Below are positions 45,319 to 56,465 of a stretch of 64,000 nucleotides of DNA, in pieces; within the stretch, counting starts at the first letter, position 1, and every line of letters starts with the position of its first letter. Source of the DNA: Magnolia sinica (Eukaryota > Streptophyta > Magnoliopsida > Magnoliales > Magnoliaceae); contig NC_080583.1 of assembly GCF_029962835.1 (NCBI RefSeq), forward strand, positions 2,899,001-2,963,000, given 5' to 3'. The position numbers were made by a program, and so were the translations under genes. The notes under the pieces were generated by a model. It was given only the letters and a program-made list of their open reading frames with translations. It made no database searches and was not told where the DNA came from.

Positions 45319-45599
45319 TTTCTGAAAACAAACATAATGATATAACTCGTTTAGTATTCACATGTATAAGGTGGATTTGACCAAGTAGTAGGAAATCCAT
45401 CGTTGTACTAGCACGAATATGACCGACTTATCGGTCAAATTTTCAAAGTTTTCAATTGTAGGGATCTATGCCACTCAGTTCGCAATGATTTTCACTTACT
45501 TCGCGATCAATTTCACTCACATTTAGGGCAGGTTCACTCAATTCGTGATGAATTTCACTCACTTCTCAGTCCTGAAGTGATTACAAATGACCGCAAAGT

Positions 45600-46430
45600 G
45601 AGTGAACTTAAGGAAATTGAATTAACCGTGAAGTGAAGAGGAAATGACGGAATTGACCGTGAGAAGTGAAGGGAATTGACCGTGAAATACATGGAATTGA
45701 CCGTGAAGTGAAGGGGGAATTGACCGTGAAATGCATAGAATTGACCGTGAAGTGAAGGGGATTGACTGTGAAATGAAGGGAATTGACCGTGAAGTGAAGG
45801 GAATTGATCATGAAATGCATGGAATTGACCGTGAAGTGAAGGGGATTGACCATGAAATGAATTGAATTGATCGTGAAGTGAAGGGGATTGACCATGAAAT
45901 GCATGGAATTGACTGTGAAGTGAAGGGGATTGACTGTGAAATGAATTGAATTGACCGTGAAGTGAAGGGAATTAACCGTGAAATGCATGGAATTGACCGT
46001 GAAGTTGAGGGGATTAACCGTGAAATGAATTGAATTGACCGTGAAGTGAAGGGGAATCACCAGAATTGACCATGAAATGCATGGAATTGACTGTGAAGTG
46101 AAGTGAAATGACCATGAAATTCATGGAATTAATTGTGAAGTAAAGGGAATTAACCGCGAAATGAATTGAATTGACTGTGAAGTGAAGGGGAATCGCCAGA
46201 ATTGACCGTGAAATGCATGGAATTGACCGTGAAGTGAAGGGAAATGACCGTGAAACGCATGGAATTGACTGTGAAGTAAAGGGAATTGACCGCGAAATGA
46301 ATTGAATTGATCGTGAAGTGAGGGGGAATCGCATGAAATTAACTGTGAAATGCATGGAATTAACCATGAAGTGAAGGGAATTGACCGTGAAATGCTTGGA
46401 ATTGACCGTGAAATGAATATCTTATTGAAA
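45600..46430 (-). repeat. Right tandem array of the MULE (inverted relative to the left)
   Basis: Same unit as the left array but reverse-complemented (core GAATTGACCGTGAA), about forty units. The longer variant is present again (GGGGAATCGCC). A degenerate lead-in at 45,470-45,600 and a degenerate tail at 46,560-46,770 (GAAATTGACC words) extend it. Confidence 0.93.
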
Positions 46431-47324
46431 ATTTGAATCATAGTGGTAAGAAATTCGCAATTTCAAAGAAAGCAACAAATGTATTCAATATATAACATTT
46501 ATAGTCGTATTACAAAAAATGCACTACAAATTCACAGTCGTATTACAAAAATGCACTACAATTTGACAGTAAAATGCATGAAATTGACCAAGTAGCCCAT
46601 GAAATTGACCGATCCATGTAATAAATTGACCGAGAACTAAGTGAAATTGACCGCGAAACTTCGTCAACTTAACTGCGAACTTCTTGAAATTTATTGGATA
46701 ACCACGTAAAATTGACTTAGCAATGCATGAAATTGACCACGTGAAATTGACCACAAACTTCTAGGTAATTTCTTAAGAATTTAAACATCCTTACTTCCTA
46801 TAGCCGTCGTATCAGTGAAATCCGTGTTCGAGAAAAAGAATAAGAGTGCGTTGATGCGAAACACATTCTTCGGAGAAAAGCTTACAAGATTTCATGTTTA
46901 TCAATGCATTCATGTCCTCTCAGAAAATGAATGCAAGTAGCCTTGAGTAAAATGGAACATGGAGATGTAATGTGATACTAGGATGGAGATTCTATGGAGA
47001 TTTAATGAAGAAAATGGGTGAAAAGAAGGAATATGGATGACAGAGATGAGTTCAGACATGTATTTCAGTGTAAGGGAGTGAATGGAGTGAAATTGATAAA
47101 GTAGGGGCATTTTCAACCTGTAAAAGTTGTCCACGTAGCTGGGGCTTATTCTTGGGAGCTATAAAGAAGTGGGCCTAAAAAGGTTCATGTGCCATAAATT
47201 GGTAGTACAGTAGAAAATTTCTCGAAGATCGATTAGTTCCAAGAAAAGATTGATGTCTTCCGGGGCGGACTTAGATTGTGTAGCCTACCACACAGCCTGG
47301 GCGTGTATAGATGGCAAATATTTG

Positions 47325-47480
47325 TGGGCCTCATCACGATGGATGTGTTCTATCCACTGTTTCTTGTGGTGTGGTCCACTTGAGCATTGGATCTGCTTCA
47401 TTTTTTTATCATACCCTAAAATGATTTGAAAATATGAAAATATGTATGGACGGCATGGATAAAACTAATAAATCATGTTG
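47325..47480. mobile_element. Partial palindromic MITE of family P
   Basis: Short outer part of the left arm followed directly by the end of the right arm (TGTGGTGTGGTCCACTTGAG, then ATGGACGGCATGGAT). The middle is deleted. Confidence 0.55.
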
Positions 47481-47644
47481 GGGCTGATTTTCAGTCCCTT
47501 GATCTAACATTGGGTGGTCACATGTGGAAATGGATTTCAAATTAACACCATAGTAGGGCCATCGAATCTCCAGCCCTTTGTGACCTGAAATCACTCATCT
47601 CTCATGGTATTCATCTCTGGAACAACCATCCTCCTATTTTTACA

Positions 47645-48078
47645 GGGCCCACCATGATCTATAAGTAAGATTCACTCCCATCATTAGATGCGTGATTCCA
47701 TTGCGGGCCTAGAGCCAAAAAATCATGCTAACCTTTGATTCAACTCAGCCACAGCAATAGAAATAGTTGGGAGAGACGTCCACCCTTGATTTTTACCAAG
47801 CTCAACATGACAAGAATGTGAAATCCATTCCAACCATTAATATGACACTAAAAATCTATGGCTTATAGCCAAAAATCAGGGGCATATGTGATTCAGGTGG
47901 GCCAAACCAATAAAAATAGTTTGGAGGGTGAGTTTTCCTTGTACACTGTTTTCAATCATGTGGTCCACTTGAACCATGGATGAGACTGATTTTTTATACA
48001 TGGTTCTAATACGGGGTGACTCACCTTATGATTGGGGTGGATTTCATATTAACACTATGGTGGGGCCACCATGGCTGG
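47645..48078. mobile_element. Palindromic MITE of family Q
   Basis: From AGGGCCCACCATGATCTATA to CTATGGTGGGGCCACC, with arms of opposite sense. Confidence 0.55.
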
Positions 48079-48182
48079 CTACTTTTCCTCTTAGAATAAC
48101 TTTTCTTTGTATTGTTATTAAATAGCATTAATTAGTCCTTTGAATTAATCCTTTAGTTGGATGAAAATGCAATGTCCATATA

Positions 48183-48742
48183 TAGGGGTGTACACGAACT
48201 GAGCTAGCTCGGTTAGCTCGCTCGACTTGACTCGAAAAAGCTCAATTCGACTCGGTTTGAAGTTGAGTTCAAGCCGAGTCAAGTTGATTTTTTGAGCTTG
48301 AAAATGAATTTGGGCAGCCCCAGCTCGACTCAACTCGGATCGAATCCAGCTCGGATTGAACCTGTTTGGTGACTCGGTTACTTTGCCATTGATGTTGCTC
48401 ACCAAGTATTTGATAAAATGACTCAACGAGATGTGGCTGGTGGCAAGGAAGGTTTGGCCGGTGATGAAACACCTGTAAAACCATTGCCTATGTTTGTAAA
48501 ACAGTGGATTTTTAAAGTTGCAGTTCAGGTGTTTGTGGAAATGCCTCAATGGCGAAGTCAGCTTGATCTTAGCTCAAACTCGCCTTGAGCTAGCCCGAGC
48601 TGGTAACCAAACCGAGCTGAGCCGAGCTAGCTAGTTAGGCTCGAGGACCGAGCCGAGCCGAGTTTGAACTAAGGTCAGCCAGTGCTCCAGCCGAGTCAAG
48701 CTGAGGCTAGCTCAACTCGGTTCGATTGGATGTACACCCCTG
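48183..48742. mobile_element. hAT-type non-autonomous element, family A copy 2
   Basis: Ends TAGGGGTGTACACG and GATGTACACCCCTG, interior of CGAGCTCG/GAGCCGAG words. The flanks share only CCATAT, not quite in register, so the target duplication is decayed. The centre (about 48,385-48,545) carries a gene-like segment shared with copy 3, in opposite orientation (see findings). Confidence 0.8.
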
Positions 48743-48904
48743 GACCCATATGTCATGGTGGCGACTTAAAGCTCCTGCCGGTTCCCGGCTGGAGACTGGC
48801 GGGGTAGTGTGCAATCCACATCCATATTTTACATCTATACAAGTTGATGAGAAAAGCATTAATAATCTGTGAATGTGCGTATGTACTTTATATTAATACT
48901 GAGA

Positions 48905-49265
48905 TTATCAAAAAAAGCTATCATAGTCCGATTAATAGCTTCTAAAATGAGGCCCATCCAAATATAAGGTGGACCACACCATAGGAAACATAGGTGACTG
49001 AATGCCCGTATTAAAAACGCCTTCGTAGTGTTTTCCCTTCATCCAGCTGTGTGTGACCTAATCAACAGGTTGAATGACAAACAAAACAAGCATTAAAATG
49101 GCACTTAGAAAGTTTTCAATGGTTGGCATTCAATCACACTGTTTTCTATGGTGTGGTCCACTTGAGATTTCAATCTGCCGATTTTTTTAGTTCATGCCCT
49201 ATAAAGAGCTGCAAATATGGATGGCCAGAGTGCATACAATACATACATCATGGTGGCCCACGGAA
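48905..49265. mobile_element. Palindromic MITE of family P
   Basis: GTGGACCACACCATAGGAAA and TATGGTGTGGTCCACTTGAG in opposite arms, right end near ACATACATCATGGTGG. Confidence 0.65.
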
Positions 49266-49269
49266 CATT

Positions 49270-50388
49270 TTCAAACTCTAAACAGTACCAAGGTGGGTAC
49301 TGGAGAGGTCACTACCGAATCCAGTCCCAACTTTTGTATCCACATTTCCTTTTATTTCCACGTCCATCCAAACACACTTAAATTTACGTGCCGGTTAGAA
49401 TGGACGGTTAGATCCTCTCGATTTTTTTTTAATTTTTTTTTTTATTTTATACATTCAATTATCATGACATGATAGATGCTTAGATGGAGCTAGACAATGT
49501 ATATCAATCACGCCACGGTGGGCCCCACACCCAATTAGTTGCTCACCTACAACTAGCTGTGGTCCACACACTTTTGCAAATGTGAATGCACGTCACCTTG
49601 TTTCACATGCATACAACTTGGAACTGATACGTATAGCACTCGAATATTCATACGATGGCTCTTAAAGTAGCCAGATCATTAATTAAGTAAGAAAAGGAGG
49701 AAGGAATTAAAACGTACAACCATATACCGTTAAATTCACTATGCAACACCTTGTTTCCTACTGACACATCACATCTGTAGGACATCTAAGCCATGAAAAA
49801 TATGGGGTCAATCACAATCATCACCTGATGCAAAAATCAGGCCGATTCACTCATCTAGTGGGAGAGACCAACGAAATCCATCAACGGCCAAAGATCACAC
49901 TCCAACACATTGATGTCTCCATTAGATTACAGGAAGGGATGATTTTCATGCTAGGTGATATTTATGGTGGGGCTTACATTTTGTATGGCTTGGATTTCCT
50001 ACACATGGTACAGACTTGCAGAAAAACGGTGTAGCATCGCATGCTTTGTGTGGTATGGTCGTGTGTGATCATTCCTCTTCGTTTTGTTGACCGAACTTGG
50101 ATGCTTTGATGGGGTTGAGAACGACTCGTGACCAACAATTTCGACAGCGAAACTTTGAACCATTTTGACAAGGCACACTTAGTACGAGATCCACACCGTT
50201 CATCGCGCAAGCTTTATTGTGGATGGATTATACACCCCAGAATTGGATCATTATTTCACTATTTTGATGTGGGCCACATGGGCAATTACTTTGCCATAGT
50301 CCGAAAAAAATTCTCTATGAGTAGAGGAATGCTAATCCCACATGCCATTGCGCAATTTCCATTTGATGGTTCATAGGCAATGGACCCA
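49270..50388. other. Intergenic, no gene recognised
   Basis: Short open frames only. A T-rich run is at about 49,421-49,448. Confidence 0.4.
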
Positions 50389-50396
50389 GTAGGCCC

Positions 50397-51026
50397 GGGG
50401 CTGAAAGTTGGGCGGGTTAGGTTGGGCCGGGTTGGTGATCAATCCTAGCCCAACCCAAGGTTCCTATACTTCAACCCTATCCCAACCCAACCCAACCCAA
50501 GCGGGCTCGTTAGGTTGGTCATGTGGATACATGCTAATATTTTTGTAATTGCATTAGCCTATTATATTTCAATACACATCTTATCTTTTGTATTTATGAT
50601 TTATTAATTACAGATGTAGTTATTTATCATAAAGAATATTTTTTTTTTATAAACAAACAAGTTAAAATTAGGACAACTACTCCTTTAAAAGTAGTGTTGT
50701 GCAGCACGCAGTCCATTTGGGAGAGGAATCCAACATATTTTTTTAGCTTGAGTCATCGGAAATAGTGTGGACCAATGAGACCTGATAGCACTGAAATTCC
50801 CTATACTTTCAACACGGACGATCTACACTCAATTATAATTTATAACTTATTTATTGATTGGGTTTAAGTTCGGTCGGGCAACTTAAGACCTCAGCCCAAG
50901 CCTGACTCAAATTTTATCAAGTTGGTGTTTATATAGCCCAAACTCGAGACTAAACCTGATACATCTTGTCCAACCCCTACCCAATTTTGGGTCGGTCAGG
51001 TTGAACCCGACCGACTTTGAAACCTA
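50397..51026. mobile_element. hAT-type element, family B copy 4, with a nested insertion of about 200 bp
   Basis: Ends GGGGCTGAAAGTTGGG and CGACTTTGAAACCTA. Flanks GTAGGCCC (50,389-50,396) and ATAGGCCC (51,027-51,034) agree at 7 of 8 bases. Its AT-rich centre matches that of copy 1 (28,620-28,770) in reverse orientation, except for an extra segment at about 50,635-50,840 that starts with a T run and is unrelated to family B. Confidence 0.8.
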
Positions 51027-51034
51027 ATAGGCCC

Positions 51035-52149
51035 ATATGGAAGGTGCATGCATGCAATAATTCAAAACATAGGAGATGTATATAATTGCTGCAAAAGTAA
51101 GGGACCTAGATAAAATAAAGCCTTTCAAATAAATTGCTAGGCCTAGTTTAGTGGTCCTCTCGAACTGTTGTGAGAGATGACTGTGGCCCACCAAGGGATG
51201 GTTAAACAGGGTGCCGTACGAAACATGCTCGGTCCCATCACTGTTCAAGGTGGGTCCCACGTTGTCTTACTTCAATGGTAGAGGGAGTGGTACCAATCCT
51301 TTTCCCTTAGTTTATGCTATGGTTGAAAATTCGCATCTTTAAAAGTGCACAATCAGTGGCCGAGAGTCAAAGAACGAAGAGGAAAAAAAGAGCACCATTG
51401 CCAAAAAGAAGGGAGAGGAGCTTGCCACGTGTCACCTTTTTAGAGGATTTCTACGATCATGATCTGGCTGATAAACGAGGCATGCTATTTGAAGCCGCAC
51501 ATGGGCGACTGCCAAACATGAGTGTACGGTGTGTGATATCCCAGCTGTTCATTTGGGGGGCCAGAAGAGTTTCAGGAATTGTCGACGTGGCAAAATTGTA
51601 GTTAAATCTAAACCGTCCAGACCGTGGGGCTCAGTATAGATAGGTCATAACCATAAAATAAGATTAATTGGATGATCCTGAGTGTTGATTTGTTGAATTT
51701 TGATATAAACCGTCCAATTCATGCCCAACAATCCATCAGTTAAAATGCAATTCTAGTTTAATTGGTGGGTTCATGATTCTCACCGTATCTTGAGTCATGT
51801 TCATGTCATCTGCACAACTTCTAAGTGCACGTGTATGGAGATTCACAATCTGCCAGAGCACCGGAGTTCTTATCAAAGAAAAACGACCGGGCTTCTGTCT
51901 GTCAATGGGTAGGAGAGAGGTCAGTTCAAGTCCAGCCCGTAAAGTAAAACCCAGGCCACATCAAGCCCGGGACAAAACAAACGGGCCTGTGAATCCGAAC
52001 GGCTCCTAAGGTCATAGGAATAGATGGTCTAGCTGGCTCAGTTGGGAGGCATTAGGGACGGTCCATAGGGTTACATAAAGAAAAAAATCACACGATTACT
52101 GGATTGGGCTGGGTCTGGATACTATTATATTCAAATCGCTGTGCCTAAT
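51035..52149. other. Intergenic, one unassigned open frame
   Basis: An ATG-started frame at 51,314-51,601 (95 aa, + strand) is Lys/Arg-rich at the start and shows no domain that I know. It has no good flanking support and is not called a gene. The rest is repeat-like. Confidence 0.35.
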
Positions 52150-52745
52150 GTTGTTAATGTCTTAAATCCGTAAGAAACAAGGTCTATCAATGTCATTGAC
52201 ATACCACTCGATGCCATCTAGCAAAGATCGATACTATCAACAAATGCTCGATGCCATCGAAAAAATCTAAAAAATTCATATTCGGTTGTTGGAATGTTTT
52301 GGTATTGCTATTCGATGTCGTCGAAGGTGTTCAATGTCATCAATAAATTGTTGATGCCATCGAAGGTCCCATCGAACATGAGCGCAAAATTGTATAAGTG
52401 CAGGATTTGTTTCTGATTCTGGTTGTGATACTTCATATATCGGAGTGTAATTGGGATTTGAGAGATGTAGAGAGGTTTTTGAGACTTTTTAATTCATTCC
52501 AAAGGGTTCATGGGCATAGCTAGGATTTGTAGAGTGGATTTGAGGCTTGTTCGAATAAGTAAGCACTATTTCTTGTAATTTTTGCTTTCATATTGCATTC
52601 CTTGTTATTTTATACCGTGGGTTTTTTTCACAAGAATTTTTCCATATAAATTTTGGATTGTTTGTGATTGTACTTGTTTGTGCGATTGTAAGTACTTTGC
52701 TTAATTCATCTTTGTGTGCTTCCGCCCTTCCTAAACACCTAGTAA
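52150..52745 (+). mobile_element. LTR-like remnant, Ty1/copia-type wording
   Basis: A fossil. Several CGATGCCATCGA-type words are followed by GTGGGTTTTTTTCACAAG and TTTTTCCATATAAATTTTGG, wording typical of the end of plant Ty1/copia LTRs. No exact ends or target duplication could be fixed and no internal region is seen. Confidence 0.5.
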
Positions 52746-53256
52746 ATTATCAGTGGAACCTGAATCAGGCACTTGAACCAGTTCAGGCTCTGATTTGATG
52801 TCGAGCCCAGCTTGTTTCCAGCCCTATTGATACTGGTTTGGGTTTTGCCAAAGCTGGCCAAAACTGGCTCAATTTTATAACTTTGGTTGGTTGTGGCTTA
52901 GGTTCCTCAATTGGGCCTAATATATAGGCTCGATTAATGAAACTTGATCCAAACCATCAATATGAAGATCCTGATCGCGGGCCACCCAAATTCTTATTCA
53001 TAAAAGTGGGGTCGGTTTAGTGCGAGTGTTCATATTCCAGTTAGGTCGAGCAAAGATATTATGAGACCCAAGCCCAGAATTTTAATGGCTTACAAAAACA
53101 CAACCCAACCATAGTATCAAATCTTGTTCTTGGAAATTTCTCGGTCAACTTGAAACAACCCTCTCTTTAAACAGGATTAGGATTACAATTAGATTACAAA
53201 ACTCCCACCAGCTGAGTATATACACGCAAATACAAGACCTTTTCAGAACTCGTCTA

Positions 53257-53825
53257 TGGGGTCGTTTGGCACCATGGATTTGGAGGGATTTCAGGGGAAT
53301 TCAAATCCCCCGGTTGTTTGGCACCGTGAAGTAACTAGGTTTCAAATCCAAGTATGGTGAGAGCTTGGATTACATCTAAAATCCTTTCAAGAGTTGCATG
53401 TGTAAGATGTGTGTCACCAGACTATTATTCTATTAGGTAATTGCATCACTATAATTACTTTAATATGATGATCAACACCATCCAAACATTGTCCATGTAA
53501 ATTAACGGTTAATAATCGTTGGTTAGTCACTCAAACATGATCTGGTGCTTGTGGCCCATCTGAGACTTGGAATTTCATCATTTTTAGGCAAAGCATGTAT
53601 TTCAACGGGCTTATTACAACCATGGTGTCAAACATTACTTATGTCACTAATTATAGATATTATAGTTGATTTAATAATTAAATTCAAACCCTTATAAATA
53701 TACCATGCATAGCTACTTTTGGAATAAAGTTAATTCCCAATCCAAGGTGCCAAACACAATGGGAGGATTTCAAATCTCGGGGGTTTCAAATCCAGGGGTT
53801 CCGAATCCACGCTCCCAAACAGGCC
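53257..53825. mobile_element. MITE-like element with GTTTGG ends
   Basis: Starts GGGGTCGTTTGGCACC and ends CGCTCCCAAACAGGCC, with GGATTTGGAGGGATTTCA near the left and GGATTTCAAATCTCGG near the right. The inverted ends are imperfect and no target duplication is clear. Confidence 0.55.
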
Positions 53826-53864
53826 AGATGAGTCTGGAGCGGCTTGAGTGAATCTCTAACTGTG

Positions 53865-54215
53865 GAGGCCACTGTAATGTGTTTTCCTTACATCCATGTT
53901 GTCTATCATTTTTGAAAGCTCATTTTAGGACATAATTCTAAAAAAATGAAGCTGATCCAAATCTTAAGTGGACCACACCACAGGAATTAATGGTGATTGA
54001 ATACCCACCATTAAAAACTTCTTCGGGTTCACGGGAATGTTTTTTTCTTTTTTTGTCCTCCAACCTATTTAAAAGGTCACAAAGACCCGGATGAAGGGGC
54101 TACACAAATATCTGAGATTTGGATCTACTTCATTTTTTGAATCATGTCCTAAAATGACGTGAAAATGAATGGACAATGTAGATGCAAGGCACATACATTA
54201 CAATGGGCCCCACAA
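53865..54215. mobile_element. Palindromic MITE of family P
   Basis: GTGGACCACACCACAGG in the left arm. The right arm ends near ACATTACAATGGGCCCCAC. Part of the right arm is deleted. Confidence 0.65.
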
Positions 54216-54279
54216 TCAGAGACCACCCACTATGATGGTTCAAAGGATCCACTCAAGCTGTTTGCGTGCCGCCATTACT

Positions 54280-54600
54280 ATGGGGATTCATCTTGATGTA
54301 TTTATTTTATATCCATGTTGCCCATCCGTTTTGCATATCATTTTAGAGCATTAGCCCAATAACAATGAAGATCATCTCAAGTGAACCATGCTACAGGAAA
54401 TAGTGGAGATTAAACACCCTATCATTAAAAACTTCCTAGGGCCTACTGTAATGTTGTTTCCGTGATATCTATTTGCTATCCTATTATGGTATGGTCCACC
54501 TGAAATTTGGATCTACTTCATTTTGGGCTCCTAAAACCATCTTACAAAACAGATGGATGGCATGAATACATAATAAATACATCAAAGTGGGCCCCATGGT
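54280..54600. mobile_element. Palindromic MITE of family P
   Basis: From GGGGATTCATCTTGATGTAT to ACATCAAAGTGGGCCCCATG, decayed. Confidence 0.6.
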
Positions 54601-55015
54601 GAGGGCTGCACCATCTTAGGTTAGGCCAAGGATGCACCCTATCCACTCCCTATGAGTCACCTTATGAAACTCTTATAGGCTCAAAAATCAGCTCAGTCCA
54701 AATATCAAGTGGGGCACAACAAAGTGGGAAGATATGCCCACCTTTTATTTGAGATGTGTTTGGTTGTAAGAAATATTATAATATTTCACACCAATAAAAT
54801 AATTTCAAAATATTTCTTGCAAAATAAAAACAAAAACAGCATTATTTAAAATTTTAAATTATTCATGCATCATTATTAAGATAATTTAGCAATAAAGTTG
54901 CAAAATTTTGAAAATGGCGAGCTTTTGAAAATCTCACAGCATTAATGTGAATGCCATTTGATTTTTCTGAAGAATATCACAAAAATTTCAAAATCTCAAC
55001 CACATTAGTCACTAA

Positions 55016-55320
55016 GGGGTGGTTGGATCTTAAGTTTCTTAAGATAAGTTATTTATGCCACAAATGGCTTATCTTGATTTCTACTTACTAAGAAGATATA
55101 TCAGCTTCTATTCTCTTCCATCTCTCCTCTGCATCTTTCTAGCAACTTATGAAAAGCTGATAAAGCAAAAAAATATAAATTAACTTAAGTAATTAATTAT
55201 TTTTAAGTAAAAAATATTAACTTTAATTAATTATAAATCAAACTTACTTATCTGAATTAAGTTACTTATCTACTGCTGTAAGTAGACAAAGTAACTTATT
55301 TGGTAGTATCCAAATGGCCA
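55016..55320. mobile_element. Tourist-like MITE (305 bp)
   Basis: Ends GGGGTGGTTGGAT and ATCCAAATGGCCA, flanked by TAA on both sides (55,013-55,015 and 55,321-55,323). Interior made of repeated AAGTTACTTATCT-type words. Confidence 0.7.
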
Positions 55321-55324
55321 TAAG

Positions 55325-55448
55325 AGTGTCAGTGGGCCGGGCTCAGGCCTGAAATTTCAGAATTTTCAATAGTGGGCCTAATGGGCCGGCCTGAAATGGA
55401 TCAAAATCAGGCTGACAACTACCTTAGGCCCGGCCCATTACAGCCCTA
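55325..55448. mobile_element. Short hAT-like element, family D
   Basis: Built from GGGCCGGGC/GCCCGGCCC words, with TCAGTGGGCCGGGC at the left and GCCCGGCCCATTACAGCCC at the right. About 124 bp, no target duplication fixed. Confidence 0.5.
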
Positions 55449-55814
55449 TACAGTCCTGCTCCGAAAATTGTGGACACTGTACTTGTGATTTAAGTTAATG
55501 CAAAATGGAGTTTAAGGTTTGGGGATCTAGACCATTGATCTGTGGGGTATGGCCATGGATGGTCAATGCCCCAAACTTCTCCTTGGTCTTTCAATCCTAA
55601 CCTTACAATTTAAATCCTGAAAATAGACAATTAAGAAGTGGCACAAGATCAGTGGTTAGCATATCCCAATTTTGATAGATTTTTGGGCCATGTATGATTT
55701 GGGTTTTCATTTTCTGCGTCAAATGCTCCGAAATTCAAAGCCCAGAGTCATCCCCATCCATCAAATTCAACCAAATGCTAGTTTCGGCCACTTCCCACTT
55801 ATGCAATAAAAAAG

Positions 55815-56321
55815 GGACTCGGATTCGGTAGTTACCTTCAGTGCACGGTACTGGAAAAGCTCTGTAGGCCCGACCATGATGTATGTATTTTATCCACACG
55901 GTCCATCCACATTTCTAGATCATTTTAGGGTATTATCCAAAAAATGAGACAAATCGAAATATCACGTGGACCACACTACAGGAAACAGTGGTCATTGAAC
56001 ACTTTATTTTCTTCCAAAAATGATGATTGAACATTCACCGTTGAAAACTTCTAGGGGTCAAGCTGATATTTCTGTTTTCACTTCATCCAGGGCCGTGTGA
56101 TCTCATTAATAGGTTGGGTGGCAAATAAACATTATAGTGGGCCCTAGGAAGTTTTGAATGGTGGGTGTTTTCAATCATCACTATTTTCCTGTGGTGTGGT
56201 AGACCAGACATTTGGATCTACCCTTTTTTTTGGTTCATGCTCTAAAATGATCTGGAAAAATGAATGGACGGCGTGGATAAAGGGCATCCCACAGAGATTT
56301 TCCATCACGGAATCCGAGTCC
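55815..56321. mobile_element. Palindromic MITE of family P (507 bp) with 9-bp flank match
   Basis: Ends GGACTCGGATTC and GAATCCGAGTCC are exact inverted counterparts. Flanks ATAAAAAAG (55,806-55,814) and ATGAAAAAC (56,322-56,330) agree at 7 of 9 bases, again in line with a Mutator-type 9-bp duplication. Confidence 0.78.
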
Positions 56322-56465
56322 ATGAAAAACGCTACCTACTCCACCCACGTATGAATATAACCTCACCAACTCAACTGTCAACCAACCACTCATTTGCCCC
56401 TAAATCATTTAAAATGACGGTTTTGTCCTGAGTCTAAATCAAATAGCCCGGGCAAGGCCATGACT

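Larger units (their letters stand above)
41946..47223 (-). mobile_element. Mutator-like element (MULE) with inverted tandem-repeat arrays, 5.28 kb
   Basis: Terminal inverted repeats begin GAGAAATTTCCTACCGTACC at the left and, read inward, GAGAAATTTTCTACTGTACT at the right; they stay alignable for at least 130 bp (to about 42,080 and 47,095). The flanks AAAGATCGA (41,937-41,945) and GAAGATCGA (47,224-47,232) are a 9-bp target duplication with one mismatch, typical of Mutator-like elements. Inside are a ~20-bp tandem repeat array on the left (42,996-43,843), its reverse complement on the right (about 45,600-46,430), a small patch at 44,673-44,812, and a decayed MULE-like transposase N-terminus on the minus strand (45,318-44,902). 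There is no catalytic domain, so it is non-autonomous. A family P MITE, an (AT)n tract and a fragment of repeat R1 lie between the left terminus and the left array. Confidence 0.82.

Noticed and set aside
48175-48750. 8-bp target duplication for hAT family A copy 2
   Set aside because: The flanks share CCATAT but not in register with the ends, so it was not counted as a clean duplication.
51314-51601. 95-aa ATG-started open frame
   Set aside because: No recognisable domain, no splice or promoter support, and it lies in repeat-rich sequence. Left as unassigned.
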